Source: an uncultured Modestobacter sp. (GTDB taxonomy: Bacteria; Actinomycetota; Actinomycetes; Mycobacteriales; Geodermatophilaceae). Taken from it: a stretch of DNA of 64,000 nt. The notes beneath the pieces were generated by a model, which saw only the letters and a list, made by a program, of their open reading frames with translations, was not told where the DNA came from and made no database searches. Positions 8,120 through 16,254 of the stretch are shown here, piece after piece; position 1 is the first letter of the stretch; each line of letters starts with the position of its first letter. Both the position numbers and the translations under genes were made by a program. The DNA lies in NCBI RefSeq assembly GCF_947486615.1, contig NZ_CANKUD010000002.1, forward strand, positions 124,001-188,000. Direction: 5' to 3'.

Positions 8120-11100
8120 TCAGCCGGTGGGCGTCGCCGGGGCGGCCTGCCCGGTGGCTGCCTGGTAGGCGTCCACCGCCGTCTGCAGGTCCTCCAGCGC
8201 CTGCCCCTGCCCACCGAAGTCGCCGGCACGCTGCGCCGCCTCCAGCGCGGCCAGGGCGTCGTTGATCGCAGCGACGGCCTGGTCCTCCGTCGCGGCCCCG
8301 GCGCCCCCGCCGTCGTCCGCCGGCGGAGCGGTCGGCGGGATGCTCTCGCCAGGCGTGTCGTCGGCACCGTCGTCCTGGACGTTCTCGCTGTCCGGCGCCG
8401 CCTCCCCGGCCCCGGCGCCGAAGACCTGCTCCAGCGCCTCGGCCAGGGTGTTGGCGTAGCCGATCCGGTCCTGGTAGTTGACCAGCACTTTCTGAAGCAG
8501 CGGGAAGCCGCTGTCACCAGTGCTCTGCACGTAAAGCGGTTCGACATACACCAAGCCGGCATTACCAATGGGCAAGGTGAGCAGATTTCCAAACACTGGC
8601 TCAGAATTGTCACTATCGAACAACGTCAGGTCCGGCCTCACCTGGTTGTTCGCCCTGAAAGCGTTCTGCACCTGCTTTGGTCCGCGGTAAGGAGTGTTTC
8701 CCGGAAGCCGAAGCACCTGAAGCTCTCCATAGTTCTCTGGTGCAGAGGATGCCGAGATGAACGAGGAAAGGTTGTCGCGCTGAAAGGCGTTCAGCGCGCT
8801 GGTCAGCTGGAAGGACGCGTCATCGTCACCGGGCCGCTGTGCCAGAATGTAATAGGGAGGCTGAGCGTCCGTAGTCTCCCGTGTCGGGTCGGCTGGCACC
8901 TGCCACCGGTCGTTCTGGTTGTAGAAGTCGACCGGGTCGGACACGTGGTACCGGGTGAGCACGTCACGCTGCAGCTTGAACAGGTCCTCCGGGTAGCGGA
9001 CGTGGCTGATGAGCTCCTCGCTCATCTCGCTCTGCGGCTGGACGACGTTCGGGAACGCCTTCATGTACGTCTGCAGGACCGGGTCGGGGTTGGCGTCCTG
9101 GTCCCAGGCGTACATCGTCACCGTGCCGTCGTAGGCGTCGACCGTGGCCTTGACCGAGTTCCGGATGTAGTTGAACTGGTCGTCGGGCAGCGCCGTCGTG
9201 CCGGTGCCGGTGAGCGCGTCCGCGGCCGCCTCGCCCAGCTCCATCTGCTCGGCGTAGGGGTAGGCGTCGGAGGTGGTGTAGCCGTCGAGGATCCACTGCA
9301 CGCGGCCGTCGATCACCGCCGGGTACGGGTCGCCGTCCACCGTCAGGAAGGGCGCGGCCTTCTCCACCCGCTCCAGCGGGTCGCGGACGTAGAGCACCTT
9401 CGACTGGTCGTTGACCGCGCCGGAGAGCAGGAAGTTCCGCTCCCGGTAGTAGATGGCGTAGGTCAGCTGCCGGAAGAAGCTGCCGATCGAGACGCCGCCC
9501 TCCCCGTCGTAGGTGGAGTTGATCTGGCCCTCGCCCGACCCGCCCTCGGGCTGGTCGAACTCGCGCGGCGCGGTGCCCTCGGGGGCGCCGACGACGGAGT
9601 AGACGTCCTGACCACCGACGTTGAGCAGCTCGCCGTAGTAGATCCGCGCCTGGTCGACGTCGATGTCCCCGGTGGTCGGCAGGTTGCCGGTGGTGAAGTC
9701 CGGCTCGCCGCCCTCCTGGCCGGCGACGACCTGGTTGGCCGGGGCGGCCACGAACCCGTTGCCGTGGGTGTAGACGGTGTGCCGGTTGATCCAGCTGCTC
9801 TGGTTCTCGCTCAGCCCGGTCTGGTCGAGCTCCCGGACGGCGACCACGTAGTCCTGGAGCTGCCCGTCGATCTCGTACCGGTCGATGTCCAGCTTCTCCG
9901 GGAAGCCGTACACGTTGCGGATCTGCTGGCGCGCGGTGAACGTCGCCGACAGCACGTTGGGGTCCAGCAGCCGGGCGTTGGAGATGGTCGGCGAGTCGGC
10001 CAGCTCGGCCAGCGCCGCCTCGGTGTCCACGCTGTTGCCGGTCACGTCACCGTCGTCGTCGGCCTGCCCGTCGGTGGTCTGCCCCTGGGCGTAGTCGACG
10101 TACTGGACGGCGGAGAGCCCGTACGCGTCGAGGGTGGAGCTGATCGCCTTCTCGATGAAGGCCTGCTCGCGCTGGTCGGCCGAGGGCCGGACGACGAACT
10201 GCTGCACGATCGCCGGGTAGGCCACCCCGATCACCAGGCTCGAGGCCAGCAGCAGCACCAGCGCCGCTGCGGGCAGCAGGGTGTTGCGCACCAGGATGTT
10301 GGCGAAGAAGGCGATAGCGCAGATCGCGGCCACGACCACCAGGATGTTCTTGGCCGGCAGCAGGGCGTTGACGTCGGTGTAGGAGGCACCGGTGAAGACG
10401 TCACCGCGGTCGGAGTAGACGAGGGCGTACCGGTCCAGCCAGTAGGCGATCGCCTTGAGCGCCACGAACAGGCCGAGCAGCACCGACAGCTGCACCCGGG
10501 CCGCGCCGGTCAGCTTCTGCCCCGGGGTCTGCAGCCGCAGCCCGCCGAAGACGTAGTGCGTGAGCACCGACCCGATCAGGGCCAGCAGCACGATGGCGAA
10601 GCCGAAGCCCAGCGCCAGCCGGTAGAACGGGTAGTCGAAGACGAAGAACGAGATGTCCAGCCCGAACTGCGGGTCGGTCTGCCCGAAGTCGGTGGAGTTG
10701 CGGAACTCCAGCCAGGTCTGCCAGCTGCCCTGCGCGGTGATGCCGGCGAACAGGCCGAGCACCACGCCGATCGCGGTGAGCACCAGCTTGCGGCGGGGCT
10801 CCACCGACTGGCGGTAGCGCTCGAGGTTCTGCTGCTCCAGCGACATCGGCCGGAACGCCGGGCGGAAGCGGTAGGCCAGGTACACCGCGAGGGCGACCAG
10901 CCCGCCCATGGCCAGGGCGGCCACCGCGAAGAGCAGCGCTCGGGTCTGGATCTCGGTCCAGAAGACCTCGGTGAATCCGGTCTCGTCGAACCAGAGGTAG
11001 TCGACGTAGACGTTGGTCAGTGTGCCGATGACGGTGAAGAGCACCAGCAGGACGGCGACGATGCCGATGACCAGCTTCGCGCGCCGGGACAACGTCGGCA

Positions 11101-11125
11101 CCGGCACGGGGGGCCGCATGGCCAC
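8120..11125 (-). CDS. UPF0182 family large membrane protein
   Basis: The 1001-residue protein starts with about seven membrane segments in the first ~310 residues (first: KLVIGIVAVLLVLFTVIG), followed by a ~600-residue presumably extracytoplasmic domain and an acidic, Ala/Gly-rich tail ending in a predicted helix. This is the plan and length of UPF0182 (COG1615; Rv3193c in M. tuberculosis), whose biochemical role is unknown. The start is GTG at 11125, 7 nt after GGAG; an ATG two codons later is the alternative. Bases ~8480-8880, coding a conserved part of the large domain, fall to about 50-62% GC with codons rare elsewhere here, although the frame is intact. YlbL lies upstream on the same strand. 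Confidence 0.92.
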   Translation of the reverse strand: MAMRPPVPVPTLSRRAKLVIGIVAVLLVLFTVIGTLTNVYVDYLWFDETGFTEVFWTEIQTRALLFAVAALAMGGLVALAVYLAYRFRPAFRPMSLEQQNLERYRQSVEPRRKLVLTAIGVVLGLFAGITAQGSWQTWLEFRNSTDFGQTDPQFGLDISFFVFDYPFYRLALGFGFAIVLLALIGSVLTHYVFGGLRLQTPGQKLTGAARVQLSVLLGLFVALKAIAYWLDRYALVYSDRGDVFTGASYTDVNALLPAKNILVVVAAICAIAFFANILVRNTLLPAAALVLLLASSLVIGVAYPAIVQQFVVRPSADQREQAFIEKAISSTLDAYGLSAVQYVDYAQGQTTDGQADDDGDVTGNSVDTEAALAELADSPTISNARLLDPNVLSATFTARQQIRNVYGFPEKLDIDRYEIDGQLQDYVVAVRELDQTGLSENQSSWINRHTVYTHGNGFVAAPANQVVAGQEGGEPDFTTGNLPTTGDIDVDQARIYYGELLNVGGQDVYSVVGAPEGTAPREFDQPEGGSGEGQINSTYDGEGGVSIGSFFRQLTYAIYYRERNFLLSGAVNDQSKVLYVRDPLERVEKAAPFLTVDGDPYPAVIDGRVQWILDGYTTSDAYPYAEQMELGEAAADALTGTGTTALPDDQFNYIRNSVKATVDAYDGTVTMYAWDQDANPDPVLQTYMKAFPNVVQPQSEMSEELISHVRYPEDLFKLQRDVLTRYHVSDPVDFYNQNDRWQVPADPTRETTDAQPPYYILAQRPGDDDASFQLTSALNAFQRDNLSSFISASSAPENYGELQVLRLPGNTPYRGPKQVQNAFRANNQVRPDLTLFDSDNSEPVFGNLLTLPIGNAGLVYVEPLYVQSTGDSGFPLLQKVLVNYQDRIGYANTLAEALEQVFGAGAGEAAPDSENVQDDGADDTPGESIPPTAPPADDGGGAGAATEDQAVAAINDALAALEAAQRAGDFGGQGQALEDLQTAVDAYQAATGQAAPATPTG

Positions 11126-11316
11126 GGTCGGTCTCCTGTCTTCTTGCGACTTCGAGATGGCACGGGCTCAGGGGCCCGGCCGGGGAACACGATCTCAGCG
11201 GCCCTGGGTCCGCCGGTGGCGGGAGGCGGGCGCTGGGGTCCGATCCTCCAACTGTTGTCGACCGCGACGGGTTCCCAGCGCGGTCACGAGCAGGTCACGG
11301 TCGGCGGACAGCCCGG

Positions 11317-12336
11317 TCAGCACAGCTCCGGGGTCCGGCCCGCGCGGAGGTCGGCCAGCGCCTCCAGCGCGTCGTCCAGCGTGGCGACCTCCGCCAGCGG
11401 CAGCCCCGGCTGGGCGTTGGCCACCGCCTCGGCGCAGTTGTCCGCCGGCACCAGGAACAGCTCGGCGCCGATCTCCCGGGCCGAGACGAGCTTGAGCGGG
11501 ATGCCACCGATCGGGCCGACGGCGCCCGCCCCGTCGATCGTCCCGGTGCCGGCGACCACCGCGCCGGCGGTCAGGTCGGTGTCCCCGACCATGTCGATCA
11601 CGCCCAGGGCGAGCATCAGCCCGGCCGAGGGCCCACCGACGTCGTCCACCTCGATGTCGACGTCGAAGGGCGCGTACGGCGTCTGCAGGATCAGCACCCC
11701 CAGGGCCGACCCGCCCCCCTCGGCGGCGGCCGTGGTGACGGTGGCGGTGCCGGGCGTGCCCTCCCGGGTGTAGCCCACCTCGACGGTGGAGCCGGGCGGG
11801 ATGCCGGCGAGCACCTCCGTGAGCGCCGTCTGGTCCGGCGTGGGCGTGCCGCCCACCGACTCCAGCGCGTCGCCGGCCTGCAGCTCCCCCTCGGCGGCCG
11901 ACTCCTCCGCCAGGTCCTGGACGACGACCTTCTCCGGGTAGCCCAGCTCGGCGAACGCCGCGCCCCGGGCCGCCTGCTCGGAGGTCAGGAACGCCTGCCG
12001 GTTCGCCGCCTGCGTCTCCTCGACCGAGCGGTCGGAGGGGTAGACCTGCTCGCGCGGGACGACGGTGACCTCGCTGTCGAACCAGCCCTGGACGGCGCCG
12101 ACGAGGGTGAGCCGACCCTGCGGGATGCCGACGGTGGTCAGGTTCAGGTTGCCGGAGGTCTCGTTGGGCTCCCGGCCGGAGACCGTGATGATCGGCGTGC
12201 CGTCGATGTCGCCGAGGGTGTTGTAGGTGGGGCCGGGCACCTGCGCGACGTAGGGCACCGGGAGCAGGGCCCCCAGCACGCCGAAGACCAGCAGCAGCAC
12301 CGTCCCGGCGCTCAGGACGGTGGTCCGACGGTTCAC
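11317..12336 (-). CDS. YlbL-type membrane-anchored PDZ/Lon-domain serine protease
   Basis: 339 residues: an N-terminal anchor (TVLLLVFGVLGALLPV, ~10-26), the family's VPGPTYNTLG segment, a PDZ domain (~150-200, DLAEESAAEGELQAGDALESVGG), and a Lon-type proteolytic domain. In the last, GGPSAGL (~252-258) carries the catalytic serine and GGIPLKLVSA the catalytic lysine. The active site should face outside. The B. subtilis YlbL and mycobacterial Rv3194c relatives are protein-quality or envelope proteases; substrates here are unknown. The GTG is preceded by GAGGAGGG. It is divergent from the DUF2342 gene, with a 190-bp promoter region between them. Confidence 0.92.
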   Translation of the reverse strand: MNRRTTVLSAGTVLLLVFGVLGALLPVPYVAQVPGPTYNTLGDIDGTPIITVSGREPNETSGNLNLTTVGIPQGRLTLVGAVQGWFDSEVTVVPREQVYPSDRSVEETQAANRQAFLTSEQAARGAAFAELGYPEKVVVQDLAEESAAEGELQAGDALESVGGTPTPDQTALTEVLAGIPPGSTVEVGYTREGTPGTATVTTAAAEGGGSALGVLILQTPYAPFDVDIEVDDVGGPSAGLMLALGVIDMVGDTDLTAGAVVAGTGTIDGAGAVGPIGGIPLKLVSAREIGAELFLVPADNCAEAVANAQPGLPLAEVATLDDALEALADLRAGRTPELC

Positions 12337-12514
12337 GTGCCCTCCTCGGTGGCGGCGGGCCGCCGTCGGCCCCGCGGCCGTGGCGGGTGCACCCGTCGAA
12401 CGGCGAGAGTAGGTGACCGGGGCCGATGGCCGGTGGCAGCCGCGTTCGCCCAGGGCAGAGCCGCGGCTGTGCGAACGGGCCGGTCGGAGGGCGGTCGCCC
12501 CGGTCGCCCGCGTC

Positions 12515-12520
12515 TACGGT
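12515..12520 (+). promoter_or_regulatory. -10 element, leaderless start of the DUF2342 gene
   Basis: TACGGT ends 6 nt before the ATG at 12527; no Shine-Dalgarno sequence lies in between. Confidence 0.55.
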
Positions 12521-12526
12521 GGACCC

Positions 12527-13969
12527 ATGAGCGATCTCCCCTTCGGCTTCGGCGTCCCCGACCGCGACCCGGAGCGCCGCGGCGAGTCCGGCGGCCAGGG
12601 CGGTGGTGGCACCGGGCCGGGTGGCACCGGGCCGGGCGGCAACGACCCGTTCGGCCTCGGCGCCCTCTTCGGCGCCGTCGGCGGCCCCGGTGGCGCCGGT
12701 GGCGACCCGTCGGACCTGCTGGGCAAGATGCCGCTGTTCGCCGAGCTGCAGAAGCTGATGAGCTGGTCCGGCGGCCCGGTGAACTGGGACCTCGCGCGGC
12801 AGGGGGCGATCAGCGCCCTGGCCCCGGGGCACCAGCCCACCTCGGCCGGGGAGCAGGCCGCCGCCGAGGCGCTGCGGCTGGCCGACCTGTGGCTGGACCA
12901 GGTCACCGAGCTGCCCTCGGGCATCGACCGCGGGCTGGCCTGGTCGCGGGTCGAGTGGGTGGAGCAGACCCTGCCGGCCTGGACCGCCCTGATCGACCCG
13001 CTCGCCGAGCGGGTGGTCGCCGCGATGACCAGCGCGCTGCCCGCCGAGGCCGCGTCCATCGCCGGCCCGCTCGCCGGGATCATGGGCCAGATGGGCGGCG
13101 TCATGTTCGGCGCCCAGGTCGGCCAGGCGCTGGCCAAGCTCGCCGACGAGGTCGCCACCAGCACCGACGTCGGCCTGCCGCTGGGTCCCACCGGCGCCGG
13201 CGTCCTGGTCCCGCAGAACGTCGCCGCCTTCGGTGAGGGCCTGGACCGCCCCGAGGATGAGGTCCGGCTGTTCCTGGCGCTGCGCGAGGCCGCCCACCAG
13301 CGGCTGTTCGCGCACGTGCCGTGGCTGCGCCAGCAGCTCACCGACGCCGTCCACGCCTATGCCCGCGGCATCCACGTCGACCGCGAGGCGATCGAGCGCG
13401 GCCTGCAGGACGCGATGAGCGGCATGGAGGGCGGCATCGACCCCAGCGACCCGGAGAGCATCCAGCGGCTGCTGGGCAGCGGGGTGCTGGAGCCGGAGGA
13501 GACGCCCGAGCAGCAGATGGCGCTGCGCCGGCTGGAGACGATGCTGGCGCTGGTCGAGGGCTGGGTGGACAGCATCGTGGCCGCCGCCGCGGCCGATCGG
13601 CTGCCCGGGCACTCGGCGCTGGCCGAGACGATGCGCCGGCGGCGGGCGTCCGGCGGTCCGGCCGAGCAGACGTTCGCCACGCTGGTGGGGCTGCAACTGC
13701 GCCCGCGCCGGCTGCGCGACGCCAGCACCGTCTGGGGCGCGATGACCCAGCAGCACGGCGCCACCGAGCGTGACCGCCTCTGGTCGCACCCGGACCTGCT
13801 GCCCACCTCCGACGACCTGGACGAGCCGATGGACTTCGTCGCCCGCCAGGGCGCGGCCGACCCGTTCGCCGAGCTGACCGACGGGCTGGACGCGCAGTCG
13901 ACGGAGACGCCCGAGCAGGGCGAGCAGTCCCCCGGCGACGAGGACGGCGGGACCGCGCCGCGCGCCTGA
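12527..13969 (+). CDS. DUF2342 zinc-dependent metalloprotease-like protein
   Basis: 480 residues, with a Gly-rich N-terminus (~20-60) and then the actinobacterial DUF2342 zincin-like domain. Visible family features are GGVMFGAQVGQALAKLADEV, the putative metal helix LREAAHQRLFAHVPWL (~248-263), a second helix LVEGWVDSIV (~345), and LRPRRLRDASTVWGAM near the C-terminus. The classical HExxH is not present as such; metal binding is a family inference. An acidic tail follows. The M. tuberculosis relative is Rv3195. The ATG at 12527 is chosen because TACGGT lies 6 nt upstream; upstream sequence in frame has no start signal. Followed after a terminator by the convergent M48 gene. Confidence 0.88.
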   Translation: MSDLPFGFGVPDRDPERRGESGGQGGGGTGPGGTGPGGNDPFGLGALFGAVGGPGGAGGDPSDLLGKMPLFAELQKLMSWSGGPVNWDLARQGAISALAPGHQPTSAGEQAAAEALRLADLWLDQVTELPSGIDRGLAWSRVEWVEQTLPAWTALIDPLAERVVAAMTSALPAEAASIAGPLAGIMGQMGGVMFGAQVGQALAKLADEVATSTDVGLPLGPTGAGVLVPQNVAAFGEGLDRPEDEVRLFLALREAAHQRLFAHVPWLRQQLTDAVHAYARGIHVDREAIERGLQDAMSGMEGGIDPSDPESIQRLLGSGVLEPEETPEQQMALRRLETMLALVEGWVDSIVAAAAADRLPGHSALAETMRRRRASGGPAEQTFATLVGLQLRPRRLRDASTVWGAMTQQHGATERDRLWSHPDLLPTSDDLDEPMDFVARQGAADPFAELTDGLDAQSTETPEQGEQSPGDEDGGTAPRA

Positions 13970-13975
13970 CCTCAT

Positions 13976-14024
13976 CGGCGCGGCGACCGGCGGCCGGCCT
14001 CAGGCTCCGTCGGTCGCCGCGCCG
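13976..14024 (+). terminator. Terminator hairpin of the DUF2342 gene
   Basis: Perfect 14-bp arms (13976-13989 and 14011-14024) with a 21-nt loop, beginning 6 nt past the stop codon. Confidence 0.75.
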
Positions 14025-14039
14025 GCGCTGTGCTGGAAC

Positions 14040-14141
14040 GGCCCCGCTGCAGGGTCCCGCCGCGAGCTCGCGAGTGGTGGGGTCAGGCCCCGTCCCGAGG
14101 CTCACCCCGAGCCTGCGTGGGGTGATGAGGACGGGGTCCTT
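14040..14141 (-). repeat. Stop-adjacent hairpin repeat, compound copy (M48 gene 3' end)
   Basis: Downstream of the M48 stop, AAGGACCCCGTCC pairs with GGACGGGGCC with a single bulged A (14086-14141). A second half-element follows (14040-14085), with TCGCGAGCTCGCGGCGGG and GCAGCGGGGCC. This is one of five sites of a dispersed family; see 23048, 39975, 48510 and 52634. It probably terminates transcription. Confidence 0.7.
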
Positions 14142-14150
14142 CCACCTTCT

Positions 14151-14771
14151 TCAGTCGACGGCGCCGGGCTCCAGGTCCGCGTCGTCCGGCCGGTCACCCC
14201 GGGAGCCGAACTCGAACCCCTCGAGGAAGCCCAGCGCCCGCTCGGCCTGCGGATAGGCCTGCACCAGGGCCCAGAACCGCGCGTCGTGGCTGGCCTCGAG
14301 CAGGTGGGCCAGCTCGTGCACCAGCACGTAGTCGACGACGAACTCGGGCATGCCGCGGAGCCTGCTGGACAGCCGGATGGACCGGTCCGCCGGCGTGCAG
14401 GAGCCCCATCGGCGGTGCTGGTTGTCCACCCAGCGGACGGTGGCCGGCACGGCACGGCCGCCCAGGTGGGCGGCGGACAGCTCGTGCGCGCGGGCCATCA
14501 GGTGCTCGTCGGAACCGAGGTTGCGCCGGCGGCGCTCCTCGCGGGTCTGCAGCTTGGCGACCATCTGGTCGACCCAGCGCCGTTCCTCGTCCGGGCTGAA
14601 CGCGGCCGGGATCAGGACGATGGTGCGACCGTTCTCCCGGTAGGCCGTGACCGTCCGGCGGCGGCGGGCACTGCGGCGGACCTCCACCTCCGGGGTGGGG
14701 CGGGGAGCCGTCCGCGCGGCGGGGACGGCCGTCGACGCAGCCGGCTGGCGGCGGTCAGGTCGCTGGTGCAC
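14151..14771 (-). CDS. M48/YgjP-type (SprT-like) metallopeptidase
   Basis: About 206 residues. The N-terminal ~45 are basic and disordered (RRSARRRRTV). RWGSCTPADRSIRLSSRL is the YgjP/DUF45 signature, followed by zinc-binding VHELAHLLEASHDARFW (~152-168), which contains HExxH and the third ligand His. It is soluble and has no signal peptide. YgjP relatives are uncharacterised hydrolases, sometimes next to DNA-repair genes. The start is uncertain: GTG 14771 is the best in-frame choice but lacks a ribosome site. It is divergent from the ThiF-like gene across a region rich in DnaA-box-like motifs. Confidence 0.85.
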   Translation of the reverse strand: MHQRPDRRQPAASTAVPAARTAPRPTPEVEVRRSARRRRTVTAYRENGRTIVLIPAAFSPDEERRWVDQMVAKLQTREERRRRNLGSDEHLMARAHELSAAHLGGRAVPATVRWVDNQHRRWGSCTPADRSIRLSSRLRGMPEFVVDYVLVHELAHLLEASHDARFWALVQAYPQAERALGFLEGFEFGSRGDRPDDADLEPGAVD

Positions 14772-14891
14772 GTGCGCACGGTAACCGGCACCGCCGCCGG
14801 CGCCCAGCGAGGTGCCACCCGGTCGTGGCAGGTGCACACGGAGGGTGGACAGCGCGCCGAGCGGTGTCGCCCGAACGGTGGACCGACTCGG

Positions 14892-15068
14892 CCGTCCACA
14901 GGGGGGTGACCGCGCGTCGGTGCAGGTGGGCGGCCCGCCGGCGACCTGCTGCCGGCCGCCGTCACCAGCCACTCCCCCGGCCGTGCACAACGACACCCCG
15001 AGCGGTCCCCACGTGCTCCACAGGGCCGTCCACAGGTTGTGGGCGCTCTCCTGGGCACCTGTGGACGA
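14892..15068. promoter_or_regulatory. Cluster of DnaA-box-like 9-mers between divergent genes
   Basis: The 336-bp gap between the M48 and ThiF-like genes has CCGTCCACA at 14892-14900 and 15026-15034, TGCTCCACA at 15014-15022, and inverted TCGTCCACA at 15060-15068, plus weaker matches (14844-14852, 14981-14989). All share TCCACA, the core of the actinobacterial DnaA box TTGTCCACA. No dnaA or dnaN is near, so this is unlikely to be oriC. Confidence 0.5.
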
Positions 15069-15107
15069 CGCACCCGCCCGGCGGGCCGCACTGGCACGCT
15101 CCCAACG

Positions 15108-16187
15108 GTGACCGAGAGCCTCCACCCGCTGCTGCCCGCCGCCACCCCGGTGCTCCGGCTGGACGACGACCTCCTGCAGGTCGGTGGCGTGGACGGCCGG
15201 GCGGGGCTGCGGGTGCAGCCGGCCGGCGACGACGTCGCCGCGCTGCTCCGCCTGCTGGACGGGCAGCGACCCGAGCGGGCGGTGCGGGCCCTGGCGGTCG
15301 CCGACGGGCTGCCCGCGGCGGTGGTCGACGACCTGCTCGCCGGACTGCGGGGCGCCGGCCTGGTGCACGACCTGGCCGCCGCCGACCTGCTGGCCGCCGA
15401 CCCGGGGCCGGCGGCCACGGCGCGGGCGGCGGTGGAGCTGCCGGCCGCCCTGCCGGCCCCCGGGACCGGCGGTCGCTGGCGGGCCCGCCGGCAGAGCGCG
15501 GTCGTCGTCGAGGGCGCCACCCGGGTGGGCACCCCGCTCGCGGCCGTGCTGGCGGCCAGCGGGGTCGGCCGGGTGCACGTGCGGGACCGCGGCCCGACCC
15601 GGGCCGGCGACGCGGTGGTCGGGGGTGCCGCCGCCGGCGACGAGGGCCGCCCCCGCGCCCTGGCGGCGGCCGACGCCGTCCGCCGGGCGAGCCCGCTGAC
15701 CGACCTGCGCCCGCTCCCTCCCGAGGCGGCCGTCGACCTGGTGGTGCTCTGCCGGCCGTGGGCGGCCGCCGACCCGCTCACCGCGGCACTGCACCGGGAC
15801 GGGACGCCGCACCTGGTGGCGACGGTGCGCGGTGAGACCGGCGTCGTCGGACCCCTGGTGGTGCCCGGCGGCCCGGGCGGCTGCCTGCGGTGCGCCGACG
15901 CCTGGCGGCGGGACGACGACCCGGCCTGGCCCCGGCTGGCGGCCCAGCTCACCGCGGCCGACGCGGTGCCCACCGGCTCCACCCTCACCGCGTTGTTCAC
16001 CGCGCTCACCGCGGCGGTGCAGGTGCTCGCCCACCTGGACGGCGACGACGACCCGGTGACCGTGGGCGGCACCCTCGAGCTGCGGTCCCCGGAGTTCCTC
16101 CCCCGGCTCCGCCGCTGGCCGGCGCACCCGGACTGCGCCTGCGGAGCCGCCCGGCGGGGCGCCCCCGGCCCGGGCGCCGGTCGGTGA
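15108..16187 (+). CDS. ThiF/E1-like protein related to TOMM leader-binding proteins
   Basis: 359 residues. HPLLPAATPVLRLDDDLLQVG begins a winged-helix-like leader-binding region seen in azole-peptide maturation proteins. The middle (RRQSAVVVEGATRVGTPLAAVLAASGVG) has the position of an E1 nucleotide-binding fold but no GxGxxG. CLRC (~257-260) and a C-terminal HPDCACG (~339) could form a zinc site. No YcaO, precursor peptide or peptide transporter is nearby, so a peptide-modifying role is unsupported; the mycobacterial relative Rv3196 sits in the same gene order without one. Start GTG 15108. Followed by the ABC1 kinase. Confidence 0.75.
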   Translation: MTESLHPLLPAATPVLRLDDDLLQVGGVDGRAGLRVQPAGDDVAALLRLLDGQRPERAVRALAVADGLPAAVVDDLLAGLRGAGLVHDLAAADLLAADPGPAATARAAVELPAALPAPGTGGRWRARRQSAVVVEGATRVGTPLAAVLAASGVGRVHVRDRGPTRAGDAVVGGAAAGDEGRPRALAAADAVRRASPLTDLRPLPPEAAVDLVVLCRPWAAADPLTAALHRDGTPHLVATVRGETGVVGPLVVPGGPGGCLRCADAWRRDDDPAWPRLAAQLTAADAVPTGSTLTALFTALTAAVQVLAHLDGDDDPVTVGGTLELRSPEFLPRLRRWPAHPDCACGAARRGAPGPGAGR

Positions 16188-16242
16188 GCGCCGGATCCGC
16201 GGCCCGGTCAGCTCGTCCGGGGCGGCCGGAGCCCGCAGAGGG

Positions 16243-16248
16243 GACAAT
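16243..16248 (+). promoter_or_regulatory. -10 element, leaderless start of the ABC1 kinase gene
   Basis: GACAAT ends 6 nt before the GTG at 16255. Confidence 0.55.
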
Positions 16249-16254
16249 GGGGTG

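Noticed and set aside
14892-15068. DnaA-box cluster as the replication origin
   Set aside because: No dnaA, dnaN, rpmH or AT-rich unwinding region nearby.
15108-16187. Thiazole/oxazole peptide biosynthesis cluster
   Set aside because: No YcaO, dehydrogenase, precursor peptide or exporter; gene order instead matches a conserved housekeeping block.
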